A DNA stretch of 56,918 nucleotides, from the NCBI RefSeq assembly GCF_900107835.1, contig NZ_FNRG01000026.1:1-56918 (forward strand), given 5' to 3'. The notes below the pieces were generated by a model, which was not told the origin of the DNA, searched no databases, and saw only the letters and a program-made list of their open reading frames with translations. Positions 1-7,670 of this stretch are shown here, in pieces (the stretch's first letter is position 1; each line of letters starts with the position of its first letter). Origin of the DNA: Oribacterium sp. KHPX15 (lineage in GTDB: Bacteria; Bacillota; Clostridia; Lachnospirales; Lachnospiraceae). The position numbers and the translations under genes are program-made.

Positions 1-49
1 AAGATTTGTGAACATCGACGCCACAACAGGTTTGATAAACAACTTTCAT
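1..49 (-). CDS. IS110-family transposase, N-terminal 16 residues only
   Basis: Reading leftward from an ATG at 49, the peptide begins MKVVYQTCCGVDVHKS and continues beyond the window edge. The GVDVHK stretch is the start of the DEDD (RuvC-like) catalytic domain of IS110-family recombinases, where the Asp is the first catalytic residue. The ATG is preceded by AAGGAAAGGAG, a good ribosome-binding site. IS110 enzymes are DNA recombinases that, in the characterised members, are guided by a bridge RNA encoded in the element's non-coding end. Only the first residues can be seen, so intactness is unknown. The family call rests on a short but very characteristic motif. Confidence 0.75.
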   Translation of the reverse strand, partial: MKVVYQTCCGVDVHKS

Positions 50-59
50 AGGCAATGCT

Positions 60-268
60 CCTTTCCTTAAAAAATAGAGAGAAGCCATTGACTATTCCAC
101 CACACATTTAACAAGAGTTAAAACAATTCTTAGTGTACGGTCTGATAGAGCCACTTATTTGTGCTTGAAAGGTGGGAACTTACACTGATTAGTATGCTGT
201 CTAAAACGAGAAAGTTTTTACGACTCTCCTCATCGTGCTTTGTAGTGTAGCTTCTCGCTTTCATTATA
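60..268 (-). ncRNA. candidate IS110 bridge RNA (non-coding left end)
   Basis: This is the non-coding stretch directly upstream of the IS110 recombinase start, where the IS110 group encodes its bridge RNA. On the minus strand a perfect TATAAT lies at 268-263, so a transcript starting near 256 and reaching the recombinase would be about 180-200 nt, the size known for IS621 bridge RNA. The predicted 5' part can fold: CGAGAA near its start pairs with TTCTCG about 45 nt on. No good -35 box was seen. The guide loops were not identified. Position, promoter and size are seen; the function is inference from the family. Confidence 0.35.
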
Positions 269-311
269 TATGCAGCATAGAGGGGAATCGATACTTTCAT
301 CACTATTTGTG

Positions 312-380
312 CCGCCGCTCGCCGGCGGAATGGTAATTAGTATGAAAAACTTCTATAGGGTTCAGATGTATCTCATCTGA
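312..380. other. two hairpins between IS110 end and alcohol dehydrogenase
   Basis: CCGCCG (312-317) pairs with CGGCGG (323-328) around a 5-nt loop, and TCAGATG (362-368) pairs with CATCTGA (374-380). Neither has an adjacent T-run, so they are not clear terminators. They may belong to the end of the IS110 element or to the 3' region of the alcohol dehydrogenase transcript. The rest of 270-456 shows no gene. Confidence 0.4.
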
Positions 381-456
381 TGGTCATATATTATCACCAT
401 TAGCTGAAAGGAAACTGAAACAAGACAGCTTTATCATCGAGAGAACTACTTCTACG

Positions 457-1623
457 TTACAGACTCTCTTTCAGAATCTGTACAATCTCATCTCGGGTAA
501 GTACTTTGTATCCGCCTTCAAGAATAAATGTACCGTCAGCGATACCTTCGATCATATCCTCTGTAGCTCCGAGTTCAGAAAGACTCATGGCTACACCAAG
601 TTTCTTCATCCAGTTTTCCATTGCTTCGAGACCTGCCTTTGCAACTTCCTCATCAGACTTGCCTTCTGCGCATATATCCCAAACTTCCATTGCAAATCGC
701 TTAAACTTCTGAAGTCCATAAGGCATGATGAATCTGTAATATGGCAGTGATACTGCGGAAAGTGTCATTCCATGCGTTGCATCAGTATATCCTCCGGCAG
801 ACTGTCCGAGCATATGCACCATCCAGTCAGTGGTCTTTCCTCTTGAAATAAGCGTGTTCAGAGCCCAGGTTGCAGTCCACATAATATTTGATCTTGCTTC
901 ATAATCTTCAGGATTCTCGATAGCGATCAATGAAGAATGAACAACTGACTTCATCAGAGCCTCAGCAATGTAATCGCTGGTATTGTCGTCTTCCCCTGAG
1001 AAGTACTGCTCGCAGATGTGATTGAAAATATCATATATACCTGCCACCATCTGTCTCTTCGGAAGACTCATGGTGTATTTCGGATTAAGGATGGAGAATT
1101 TGGGCATGACCTCCTCACCGAATACATGCCCTATCTTTTGATGAGTCTCATGATTAGTGATAACAGAACCGGCATTCATTTCCGAACCGGTACCTGCCAT
1201 TGTGAGGATACAGCCTACAGGAACGATCTCGCAGGTCGGCTCCTCAAATCGAATATAATATTTCTCCCATGGATCTTCATCACAGTGGACTGACACTGAC
1301 ACTGCTTTTGCATAGTCACAGCATGAACCACCGCCAATTGCCAAAAGCAGGTCAACATTATTCTCTTTGGCAAGCTTAACACCTTCGCGAAGCTTAGCTA
1401 CTGTAGGGTTAGGCATTACCCCGGAATCCTCAATGATATTTTTCCCATTTGCTTTAAGAATTTCAACAACAGCATCATAGATACCGTTCTTCTTTACAGA
1501 TCCTCCACCGTAAATGAGCTGTACATTTTTCCCGTATTTTGGAAGTTCCTCATTTAAATACTTTAAAGAATCATCTCCAAAATAGAGCTTTGTTGCATTC
1601 TTGTAACTGAAATTTCCTAACAT
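457..1623 (-). CDS. iron-containing (NADPH-type) alcohol dehydrogenase
   Basis: A 388-residue group III alcohol dehydrogenase of the YqhD/butanol dehydrogenase type, expected to reduce aldehydes to alcohols with NAD(P)H in the cytoplasm. The N-terminal half carries the dinucleotide-binding GGGS motifs (YGGGSVKKNG near 39-48 and AIGGGSCCDYAKA near 96-108). The metal ligands are visible: Asp and His in DIFNH, His in MVHMLGQ and His in DATHGM, matching the Asp-His-His-His iron site of the family. Length is normal. The start is preceded by TTAGGAGGATAAAAA. It lies 17 bp after the MerR gene on the same strand, so the two are probably one operon and the MerR protein is the likely regulator. The substrate cannot be told from sequence. 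Confidence 0.92.
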   Translation of the reverse strand: MLGNFSYKNATKLYFGDDSLKYLNEELPKYGKNVQLIYGGGSVKKNGIYDAVVEILKANGKNIIEDSGVMPNPTVAKLREGVKLAKENNVDLLLAIGGGSCCDYAKAVSVSVHCDEDPWEKYYIRFEEPTCEIVPVGCILTMAGTGSEMNAGSVITNHETHQKIGHVFGEEVMPKFSILNPKYTMSLPKRQMVAGIYDIFNHICEQYFSGEDDNTSDYIAEALMKSVVHSSLIAIENPEDYEARSNIMWTATWALNTLISRGKTTDWMVHMLGQSAGGYTDATHGMTLSAVSLPYYRFIMPYGLQKFKRFAMEVWDICAEGKSDEEVAKAGLEAMENWMKKLGVAMSLSELGATEDMIEGIADGTFILEGGYKVLTRDEIVQILKESL

Positions 1624-1640
1624 TTTTTATCCTCCTAAAT

Positions 1641-2015
1641 TTATTCCCAGGTCAGTTTTCCTGTTTTTTGTGCTATTTCGTATCTGCCTATCTTGTATTC
1701 AAGTTTTTCCAGTGCAATATCATACTTCTTCCTGTTTTCTAGGATCTGCTCTCTTACTTCCTTAAGCAGATTTGTTCTGGCATCTATGGTGTTATCGCCT
1801 TCCCGGAATAACTTCACATATTCTATCAGCATTTCCACCGGAACTCCGGCATCACGCATACAGACGGCATTCTCCACCCATCCGATGTCAACTTCCTGAT
1901 AATCCCTGATTCCCCCGGCCGTTCTTGTAACCTCAGGGATAACACCGACTCTCTCATAATAACGGAGCGTATCCGGAGTCAGATTGTATTTTTCACATAC
2001 TTCTTTGATGGTCAT
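1641..2015 (-). CDS. MerR-family transcriptional regulator
   Basis: A 124-residue regulator with the MerR winged helix-turn-helix at the N-terminus (TIKEVCEKYNLTPDTLRYYE, then GVIP and the GIRDY wing) and a C-terminal dimerisation coiled coil from about residue 75 to 115. There is no cysteine-rich effector loop as in metal sensors, and no large effector domain, so it resembles the aldehyde- or stress-responsive AdhR/NmlR group. It is directly upstream of the alcohol dehydrogenase in the same direction, which supports control of aldehyde reduction. Ribosome-binding site GAGGAGAAAAGCC precedes the ATG. The effector is inferred only. Confidence 0.88.
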   Translation of the reverse strand: MTIKEVCEKYNLTPDTLRYYERVGVIPEVTRTAGGIRDYQEVDIGWVENAVCMRDAGVPVEMLIEYVKLFREGDNTIDARTNLLKEVREQILENRKKYDIALEKLEYKIGRYEIAQKTGKLTWE

Positions 2016-2037
2016 GGCTTTTCTCCTCGTCTATTGA

Positions 2038-2073
2038 TGCTGTTTTTGAGTCTTAATATCTGACATACAGTTG
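2038..2073 (-). repeat. dispersed intergenic repeat, copy 1
   Basis: Copy of a short repeat found in five intergenic regions of this window. Read on the minus strand it contains CTGTATGTCAGATATTAAG followed by ACTCAAAAACAGCA. It ends 22 bp upstream of the MerR start codon. Other copies are at 10361-10385, 19667-19706, 38859-38895 and 40280-40310. Confidence 0.6.
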
Positions 2074-2112
2074 CCTTTCTGATTGTCTCCTGTATTTCCT
2101 TGTGTCCTCTGG

Positions 2113-2970
2113 TCAGGCACACTTTTCCTTTCCGCCTACTATAATCTTTCCGTTGGAATTCTCATCATCCCTGATGATCTCTGAAACCTCGGGAACCGAT
2201 ATGGAACCCGAAAGAGGATTCTTGATACTGATCATCGGAGTAGTTATGGTTGCTTCAACATCTGACTTTTCAAAGGCAAGATCTGTATCGATCATCCTGC
2301 AGTTTATAAGCTTTAGTCCCTTGCAGTAGCAAAGTGGCTGAGTCCCGATGATGGTGCAATTTTCGAAAGTGACATTTTCACAGTACCAAGCGAGGTATTC
2401 ACCCTTTACCACACTGTTTCTCACAACAACATTTTTCGCATGCCAGAAAGCATCTTTTGTATCAAAATTGCAGTTCTCAAAAAGAGAATCCGTGATGTAC
2501 TGGAAAGAATATTTGCCCTTGAGAGTCACATTCGAAAAATCAAGCCGCTCTGATCTCATCATGAAATATTCACTCTGAACTTCAGTATCCTTCATACTGA
2601 TATTCTTCACAGACCAGCCAAACTCAGGAGAAATGATGTCACAGTTTTCAATATTTATATCGGAACATTCTCTCAGTGCCTTTATTCCGTGCATTTTTGA
2701 ATTTCTTATGTTCGCATCATTTGTATACCAAAGAGCTGCCCTGCAGTTTTCAGTCATTTCAATGCCATCAAGCGAAAGCCCATCATCATGCCAAAACGGA
2801 TATCTGAGGTTGAAATAGCTATCCTTCACCACAACATTTCTGCTCTCTTTAAAAGCACTCTCTCCATCTGCGGGGCCGTCAAACCTACAGCCCTCCACAA
2901 TGATATCCCTGCTCCCATAAAGGGCTCTCTCTTCATCAAAAGTTTCGTTCTTTATAACCATATCTCTCAT
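2113..2970 (-). CDS. DUF3737 family right-handed beta-helix protein
   Basis: A 285-residue protein made of short repeats of the type 'I.NC.....F...', the pattern of a right-handed parallel beta-helix (pectate-lyase-like). The N-terminus (KNETFDEERALYGSRD, then CRFDGPADGESAFKE) is the hallmark of the DUF3737 family as I remember it. No signal peptide or membrane segment, so it is probably cytoplasmic. No catalytic residues can be assigned. It lies upstream of merR on the same strand with about 97 bp between, so it may be co-transcribed with the alcohol dehydrogenase genes. Function unknown. Confidence 0.75.
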   Translation of the reverse strand: MRDMVIKNETFDEERALYGSRDIIVEGCRFDGPADGESAFKESRNVVVKDSYFNLRYPFWHDDGLSLDGIEMTENCRAALWYTNDANIRNSKMHGIKALRECSDINIENCDIISPEFGWSVKNISMKDTEVQSEYFMMRSERLDFSNVTLKGKYSFQYITDSLFENCNFDTKDAFWHAKNVVVRNSVVKGEYLAWYCENVTFENCTIIGTQPLCYCKGLKLINCRMIDTDLAFEKSDVEATITTPMISIKNPLSGSISVPEVSEIIRDDENSNGKIIVGGKEKCA

Positions 2971-3115
2971 TTATTTCTTCTTACCTCTATATAAATGTCC
3001 TCATTTGTTACTTTTTCATATCGGTGTCTGTAAGGTCATACTACACCTTAGAGTTCACTCCAGGTCAATAGGCTTTCTGATTTTTAATTCTAAAAAAAAT
3101 CTAAAATGAGAATAA

Positions 3116-3159
3116 GCCTTCCGAAGAAGGATGACTCTGCGTCGTCTTCTTCGGAAGGC
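3116..3159 (-). terminator. rho-independent terminator of the ABC operon
   Basis: GCCTTCCGAAGAAG (3116-3129) pairs perfectly with CTTCTTCGGAAGGC (3146-3159), and the stem continues inward with a bulge. On the minus strand it is followed by a T-rich run and lies about 95 bp after the last ABC operon gene. TTTT also follows on the plus strand, so it may act both ways. The remainder of 2971-3252 shows no gene. Confidence 0.85.
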
Positions 3160-3252
3160 TTTTGTTTACTGAGATATCGAAGCCGGTAATTATTCGCCGC
3201 CGCTTCTTTAAATATATTAAATTGTCAAAACAAAGCTCCGGCTCCGGTCTTT

Positions 3253-3744
3253 TTAACCCTGTGATGCTTCGCTCTCTTCACCGAAATCCATAAGTCCGGC
3301 TGTATCATCCGTTACAACAACTTCTTCCGCTGCATCAGACTCAGAAGGTACGGAAATAAACTCTGAAACGTACTGATCCTGAGAAGCCCCTTTAAGCATG
3401 GCGGGAATGTTTAAGATGATACCATCCATATTGTACGGAAGAGGCTGAGTAACCTTCATCTGTACTGTATCGCCGCCCTTCTCTTCTGTAACCACAAGCT
3501 CCATGGTCAGCTTCTGTCCCATTACATCAACCATACCACGCTCGTTCTTCTTCAGAGAAGCAACCTTCTTTCCATCCACCTTGACCTCGATTTTGTAAGG
3601 AACTTCGGCTACCAGATCAGAAGATTTATTATCAAAGTAAACCGTGTGACCTCTTCCGATAACAAACATAACAGCTGCTATCGCCATGATAACCAGAAAG
3701 GCTGCAATACGATATATCAATGTCTTCTTTTTCGAATTATTCAT
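3253..3744 (-). CDS. small membrane-anchored protein of ABC operon (DUF6672-like)
   Basis: A 163-residue protein with a short basic N-terminus, one membrane segment (about residues 10-30, IAAFLVIMAIAAVMFVIG) and an extracytoplasmic beta-rich domain ending in an acidic tail. The longer frame upstream overlaps the permease gene and does not look like protein of this type, so the ATG at 3744 is chosen. It overlaps the permease stop by 8 bp, which suggests translational coupling. I believe this is the DUF6672 family that accompanies DUF3798-type transporters, but that name is from memory. A role as an accessory of the transporter is inferred from the operon. Confidence 0.7.
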   Translation of the reverse strand: MNNSKKKTLIYRIAAFLVIMAIAAVMFVIGRGHTVYFDNKSSDLVAEVPYKIEVKVDGKKVASLKKNERGMVDVMGQKLTMELVVTEEKGGDTVQMKVTQPLPYNMDGIILNIPAMLKGASQDQYVSEFISVPSESDAAEEVVVTDDTAGLMDFGEESEASQG

Positions 3745-4840
3745 TTGCTTCCTCCTGAGCCAGTGCCAGCTGCTCACCGGCCTTTGACTTGTTCTTTCTC
3801 TTATTGGTCTCATACATGATAAGAGCCACTGTAATAACCGCATAAGATACAAATACACGGAAGTACTCACCGATCATTGAGTCACCGGTTATAACAGTTC
3901 CTGCCTTCGGCGCCACGATAAACATGGTGTGGAAGAGAATGATTCCGAGGAAAACATTACCGATGGATGCCTTTTCGACTGACGCACCACCAACCAGAAG
4001 TGCAGCGATACAGAACATACCGATCTGAGAGTGTGAACTGTAGGTTGCGATGTTACCCATGTTCTGGAGGTAAATGATCATTCCGATTCCCGCAAATACT
4101 GTTGAGAGAACCATGGATATGATTCTGGTACGTTCAACATCGATACCTGAATCTCTGGCAACACCCATATCCTGACCTACTGCTCTCATATCCTGACCAA
4201 GCTTTGTCTTTCTGAACCAGATGATAACGAGGCAAAGAAGGAATATGATGATAAATGTTGCCACAGGGATCTTAACACCCCCGATGTTAAGAGGAATAAG
4301 GTTATCAAGCTTCTGTCTCATAGAAAGAAGTGAAACTGTGTTTCTGATACCATAGCCTCTGGGAAGCTTAATGTTGCTGTGCTGAATCGGGATAACAGGT
4401 CCCATGAGATAAAGCACGATAAGCTGGTAGATACCATTGATGAAAAAGCTGATGATGTAACTGGTTATCATCTCACGGCCCTTAGCCATATTGAGAACCT
4501 TTCCGCAGAAAAGTCCGAGGAGAGCTGAGATAGGAACAGAAACTATCATAGCCAGTATCATTCCGGGGATGCCCACTATCTGCCAGTCGCTAACCAGGAT
4601 AAGTCCGATTTCTCCAGCCATGGCACCAAGTGTCATAGAGAAGTTAAGTCCCATTCCGGCCATGATAGGAATGAGAAGACTCAGTATAAGAAATGCATTT
4701 CTTCCCATTCTTGTAACTATCTCATTGCAAAGATAGCTTGGGGAAAGCCCCGAAATAGGTGCACACACAGCACAAATGATAACAAACATGAGTGGAACGG
4801 AAAAACGTCTTAATAAATCACCATAATTTATCTTATTCAT
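3737..4840 (-). CDS. ABC transporter permease (BPD_transp_2/RbsC type)
   Basis: A 367-residue integral membrane protein with about eight to ten hydrophobic segments, related to the ribose/galactose/nucleoside permease family (PF02653). The stretch LIGGASVEKASIGNVFLG type (here VGGASVEKASIGNVFLG, near 285-301) is the conserved cytoplasmic region, equivalent to the GGxS loop of RbsC. It would form the channel together with the neighbouring permease. Its ATG overlaps the stop of that permease by 4 bp, and CGGAGGAAAC is its ribosome-binding site. The substrate is unknown. Confidence 0.88.
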   Translation of the reverse strand: MNKINYGDLLRRFSVPLMFVIICAVCAPISGLSPSYLCNEIVTRMGRNAFLILSLLIPIMAGMGLNFSMTLGAMAGEIGLILVSDWQIVGIPGMILAMIVSVPISALLGLFCGKVLNMAKGREMITSYIISFFINGIYQLIVLYLMGPVIPIQHSNIKLPRGYGIRNTVSLLSMRQKLDNLIPLNIGGVKIPVATFIIIFLLCLVIIWFRKTKLGQDMRAVGQDMGVARDSGIDVERTRIISMVLSTVFAGIGMIIYLQNMGNIATYSSHSQIGMFCIAALLVGGASVEKASIGNVFLGIILFHTMFIVAPKAGTVITGDSMIGEYFRVFVSYAVITVALIMYETNKRKNKSKAGEQLALAQEEANE

Positions 4841-5910
4841 TTTGTTTCCTCCGTTTTTCTTGTAAGTGCATACAGAATCATTCCGTTGGAAACAATTATT
4901 CTGATAACCTCACTCATATCAAGATGAATCATATTATTCATAACTGTCGGTGTCATGGTAACGATACCCTGGAAAAGGATGGTTCCGATGATAACATTCA
5001 TAACTGATGCCTTATTAACGGAAGCACCTCCGATGAGAATCGCAGAAACCGCCGGAAGGGCCATGTAGAATGGCGCCATATAAAGCTGAATGAATCCGAA
5101 GCCCTGCTCATATACAAGGATTCCGATAGCTGCCAGCCATGTAGACATTACAACGGAGATAAGTCTTATCTTGTCAACATTTACACCTGAAGATCTTGCA
5201 AATTCCGGGTTTGAACCTACGGCAGTCATTGCAGTTCCTGTCTTTGTATGAAGGAAAGCCCACATACCGAAAGCCAGAAGTGCAAAGAAAAGAATTGAAC
5301 CGGTCGGAATAGAGAGATTTCCGATGTTTATCTGAAGAATCTTTGCAAGTGCCTGTGTGTAGTAACCCTCAAGGGAAATAGTTGTTCTCAGACCCTTTCC
5401 TGCCATACCCCAAACCATGTTAGGACTGTGGTAAGGAAGAAGCAGCCACATCATACACATAAGAGAAACCGATGAAAAACCAACATAGGTTGCGATCATC
5501 ATTTCTCCGCCCTTGATCTTATTGAGAAGCCATCCGTAAATGCATCCAAACACAAGTGCAAAAGGTGTTGCAAGAAGGATTGCCATAAGGAAAGAAAATG
5601 CTCCTGTGAATCCAAGCTCAATGGACAGTGTAGCTCCCAAAAGTCCTGAAATGATTCCGAGAGGCAATCCGAAATTAAGACCGCAGCCCGAATGAACCAT
5701 AGGTACCATCGCAAGCACCAGGATTCCATTCCAGCTGAAACGGTTTATGATATTTGAGATCTGTGTAGGAAGATCAGCTCCTACAAAAGGTGAAACCACA
5801 AGAAGGAGGACCAGAAATCCGGTAATGATCAGTCTCGGAAGCCCAAAATCCTTTGCTATATCCTTCACCCTGTCACCAAGAGTGATCGTATTAGTTTTTT
5901 CAGTCATCAC
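4837..5910 (-). CDS. ABC transporter permease (BPD_transp_2/RbsC type)
   Basis: A 357-residue polytopic membrane protein homologous to the next permease, with the conserved IGGASVNKASVMNVIIG near residues 295-311. It is the first of a permease pair, so the transporter channel is probably a heterodimer rather than a homodimer as in RbsC. A GTG at 5910 is followed at once by an ATG at 5907; AAGGAG lies 7 bp before the GTG, so either may be used. It lies 10 bp after the ATPase gene. Confidence 0.88.
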   Translation of the reverse strand: MMTEKTNTITLGDRVKDIAKDFGLPRLIITGFLVLLLVVSPFVGADLPTQISNIINRFSWNGILVLAMVPMVHSGCGLNFGLPLGIISGLLGATLSIELGFTGAFSFLMAILLATPFALVFGCIYGWLLNKIKGGEMMIATYVGFSSVSLMCMMWLLLPYHSPNMVWGMAGKGLRTTISLEGYYTQALAKILQINIGNLSIPTGSILFFALLAFGMWAFLHTKTGTAMTAVGSNPEFARSSGVNVDKIRLISVVMSTWLAAIGILVYEQGFGFIQLYMAPFYMALPAVSAILIGGASVNKASVMNVIIGTILFQGIVTMTPTVMNNMIHLDMSEVIRIIVSNGMILYALTRKTEETK

Positions 5911-5920
5911 AATTTACTCC

Positions 5921-7507
5921 TTAACAGTTTTTCAGCATGAGCTCACCGAATTTTTCAAGTTGCTCTCCTGCCGGAAGTATGCCTGCCACCTTGCCGCCGG
6001 ATACGATGGCTATTCTGTCACAGGTTCTTCTCAGCTCTTCAAGCTCCGAAGAAACCATGACGATGGTGACTCCCTGCTCCTTATTAAACTTCTTTAATGC
6101 ATCAAGAACCAGTGCCTTGGCTCCAACGTCGATACCTCTTGTAGGTTCGCTTACAAAAAGAAGTTTGGGTTCAAGCGCAAATGCCTTGGCAAGACAGATT
6201 TTCTGCTGGTTTCCACCTGACAGCTCTTTTGCTTTCTGTGTTGAACCGGTGCACTTTATCTTGAACTCTTCTATGTACTTATCGGTAACTTCTCTGATGG
6301 CTGCATCATCTCTCCACTTGAGAAGTCCGCCAAGATACTTTTTGAGGAATTTATCCTGTATCTGCATGGCAGGGAAGGAAACATTCCACTCCAGTGATTC
6401 ATCCAGCAGAAGTCCAACGCCTCGTCTGTCTTCCGATACAAATGCGAAAGAAGAATCGAGACATTTTCTCGGATTGTTAAGAGGTATATCCTTACCCTCA
6501 AAGGTTACCGATCCGCCTGACTGATAAAGTCCCATAACTCCGTTGGGGATACCCAGCTTACCTTGTCCTGCAAGTCCTCCGATTCCGAGGATTTCTCCCT
6601 CTCTTACATCAAGGCTTACATTCCTTACAGTCTCTCCCGGCATATCTACCCAAAGATTTTTTATGGACATGATAATGTTTTTGTCCGCACCGGTATCCTC
6701 AGTTACATAAGATACATCTGAATCCGCAACATCACGTCCAACCATCCATTTAGTGATGTCCTGAACGCTGGTGTCCTTTGTAGCTGATTCATTTACTACG
6801 TAACCGTCTCTCATAGTTACTACTTTGTCACATACCGCGAGGATCTCTCCAAGTCTGTGTGTGATAAAGATGACGGCAATGCCTCTCTTGGACATTCCCC
6901 TTATAGAATCAAGAAGAGCTTCCGCTTCCTTTTCTGTAAGAACTGCTGTAGGCTCATCGAGTATAAGCAGCTTCAACTGTTCTTTTGAAAGCTCTCTTGC
7001 AATTTCCGTAAACTGTTTGTGTCCCACAGGCATGTTGCTTATAAGCATATTCTTATCTATGGTGACACCCATTTTTTCAATGGATTCGATGGCACGTCTG
7101 TCCATATCCTTTCTGTCCAGTGTATCCATACGGTCACTGAAAAGGTCTGACAGCACGCTCTTTTTCTTTGATTCTCTGTTCAGTAATATGTTTTCTGTTG
7201 CAGTAAAACCCGGAATAAGTGAAAATTCCTGATGAACCATGCCAATTCCGGCAGCAATGGCGTCAAAGGGTGATTGAAATGACACCTTTTGGGAATCCAG
7301 TATAATCTCTCCCCCGTATCCTCCGGTTTCACGGATCACATCCGCTCCGAAGAGTATCTTCATCAGCGTAGACTTACCTGCACCATTTTCTCCGCAAAGA
7401 CCTACAACCTCACCTTCTTCTATTGTAAGGTTAATGTCTGAAAGAACCTGATTCCCGAAAAAGTCCTTCTTAATGTTTTTCATTTCAAGTAGTGGTGCTT
7501 TACTCAT
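5921..7507 (-). CDS. sugar-type ABC transporter ATPase with two nucleotide-binding domains
   Basis: A 528-residue RbsA/MglA-type protein with two fused ATPase domains. The first has a complete Walker A (GENGAGKST near 39-47) and Walker B (LLILDEPTAVLT). The second has a degenerate Walker A (GLAGQGKLG), usual for the second domain, and an intact signature LSGGNQQK. Its Walker B reads LLFVSEPTRGID, with Ser where Asp is normal, an odd change at a key magnesium-coordinating position. The protein powers the two permeases that follow. It starts 163 bp after the receptor gene, behind a terminator hairpin, so it should be expressed less than the receptor. Confidence 0.92.
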   Translation of the reverse strand: MSKAPLLEMKNIKKDFFGNQVLSDINLTIEEGEVVGLCGENGAGKSTLMKILFGADVIRETGGYGGEIILDSQKVSFQSPFDAIAAGIGMVHQEFSLIPGFTATENILLNRESKKKSVLSDLFSDRMDTLDRKDMDRRAIESIEKMGVTIDKNMLISNMPVGHKQFTEIARELSKEQLKLLILDEPTAVLTEKEAEALLDSIRGMSKRGIAVIFITHRLGEILAVCDKVVTMRDGYVVNESATKDTSVQDITKWMVGRDVADSDVSYVTEDTGADKNIIMSIKNLWVDMPGETVRNVSLDVREGEILGIGGLAGQGKLGIPNGVMGLYQSGGSVTFEGKDIPLNNPRKCLDSSFAFVSEDRRGVGLLLDESLEWNVSFPAMQIQDKFLKKYLGGLLKWRDDAAIREVTDKYIEEFKIKCTGSTQKAKELSGGNQQKICLAKAFALEPKLLFVSEPTRGIDVGAKALVLDALKKFNKEQGVTIVMVSSELEELRRTCDRIAIVSGGKVAGILPAGEQLEKFGELMLKNC

Positions 7508-7595
7508 TGTTATAATACCTTTCTAAAATGAGATTTCTATCAGCTTTTCACAATATGCTTTCTTATTGGAATACTGATATGGTTTAGCCCAAAAA

Positions 7596-7623
7596 TGTGG
7601 GGAGATATGGATATCTCCCCACA
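7596..7623 (-). terminator. intra-operon hairpin after the receptor gene
   Basis: TGTGGGGAGATAT (7596-7608) and ATATCTCCCCACA (7611-7623) form a perfect 13-bp stem with a 2-nt centre. On the minus strand it is followed by TTTTTGGGC. It lies between the receptor and ATPase genes and probably terminates part of the transcripts, or protects the receptor mRNA, giving excess receptor over transporter. Confidence 0.8.
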
Positions 7624-7670
7624 ATGGTCTAACCTATTTGCGACGCAATCTGAAAGCATCCTTTGAATAA

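Noticed and set aside
3745-3870. Longer N-terminus of the small anchored protein in the ABC operon
   Set aside because: It lies inside the permease gene in another frame and would place 42 odd residues before a normal signal-anchor; the ATG at 3744 fits better.
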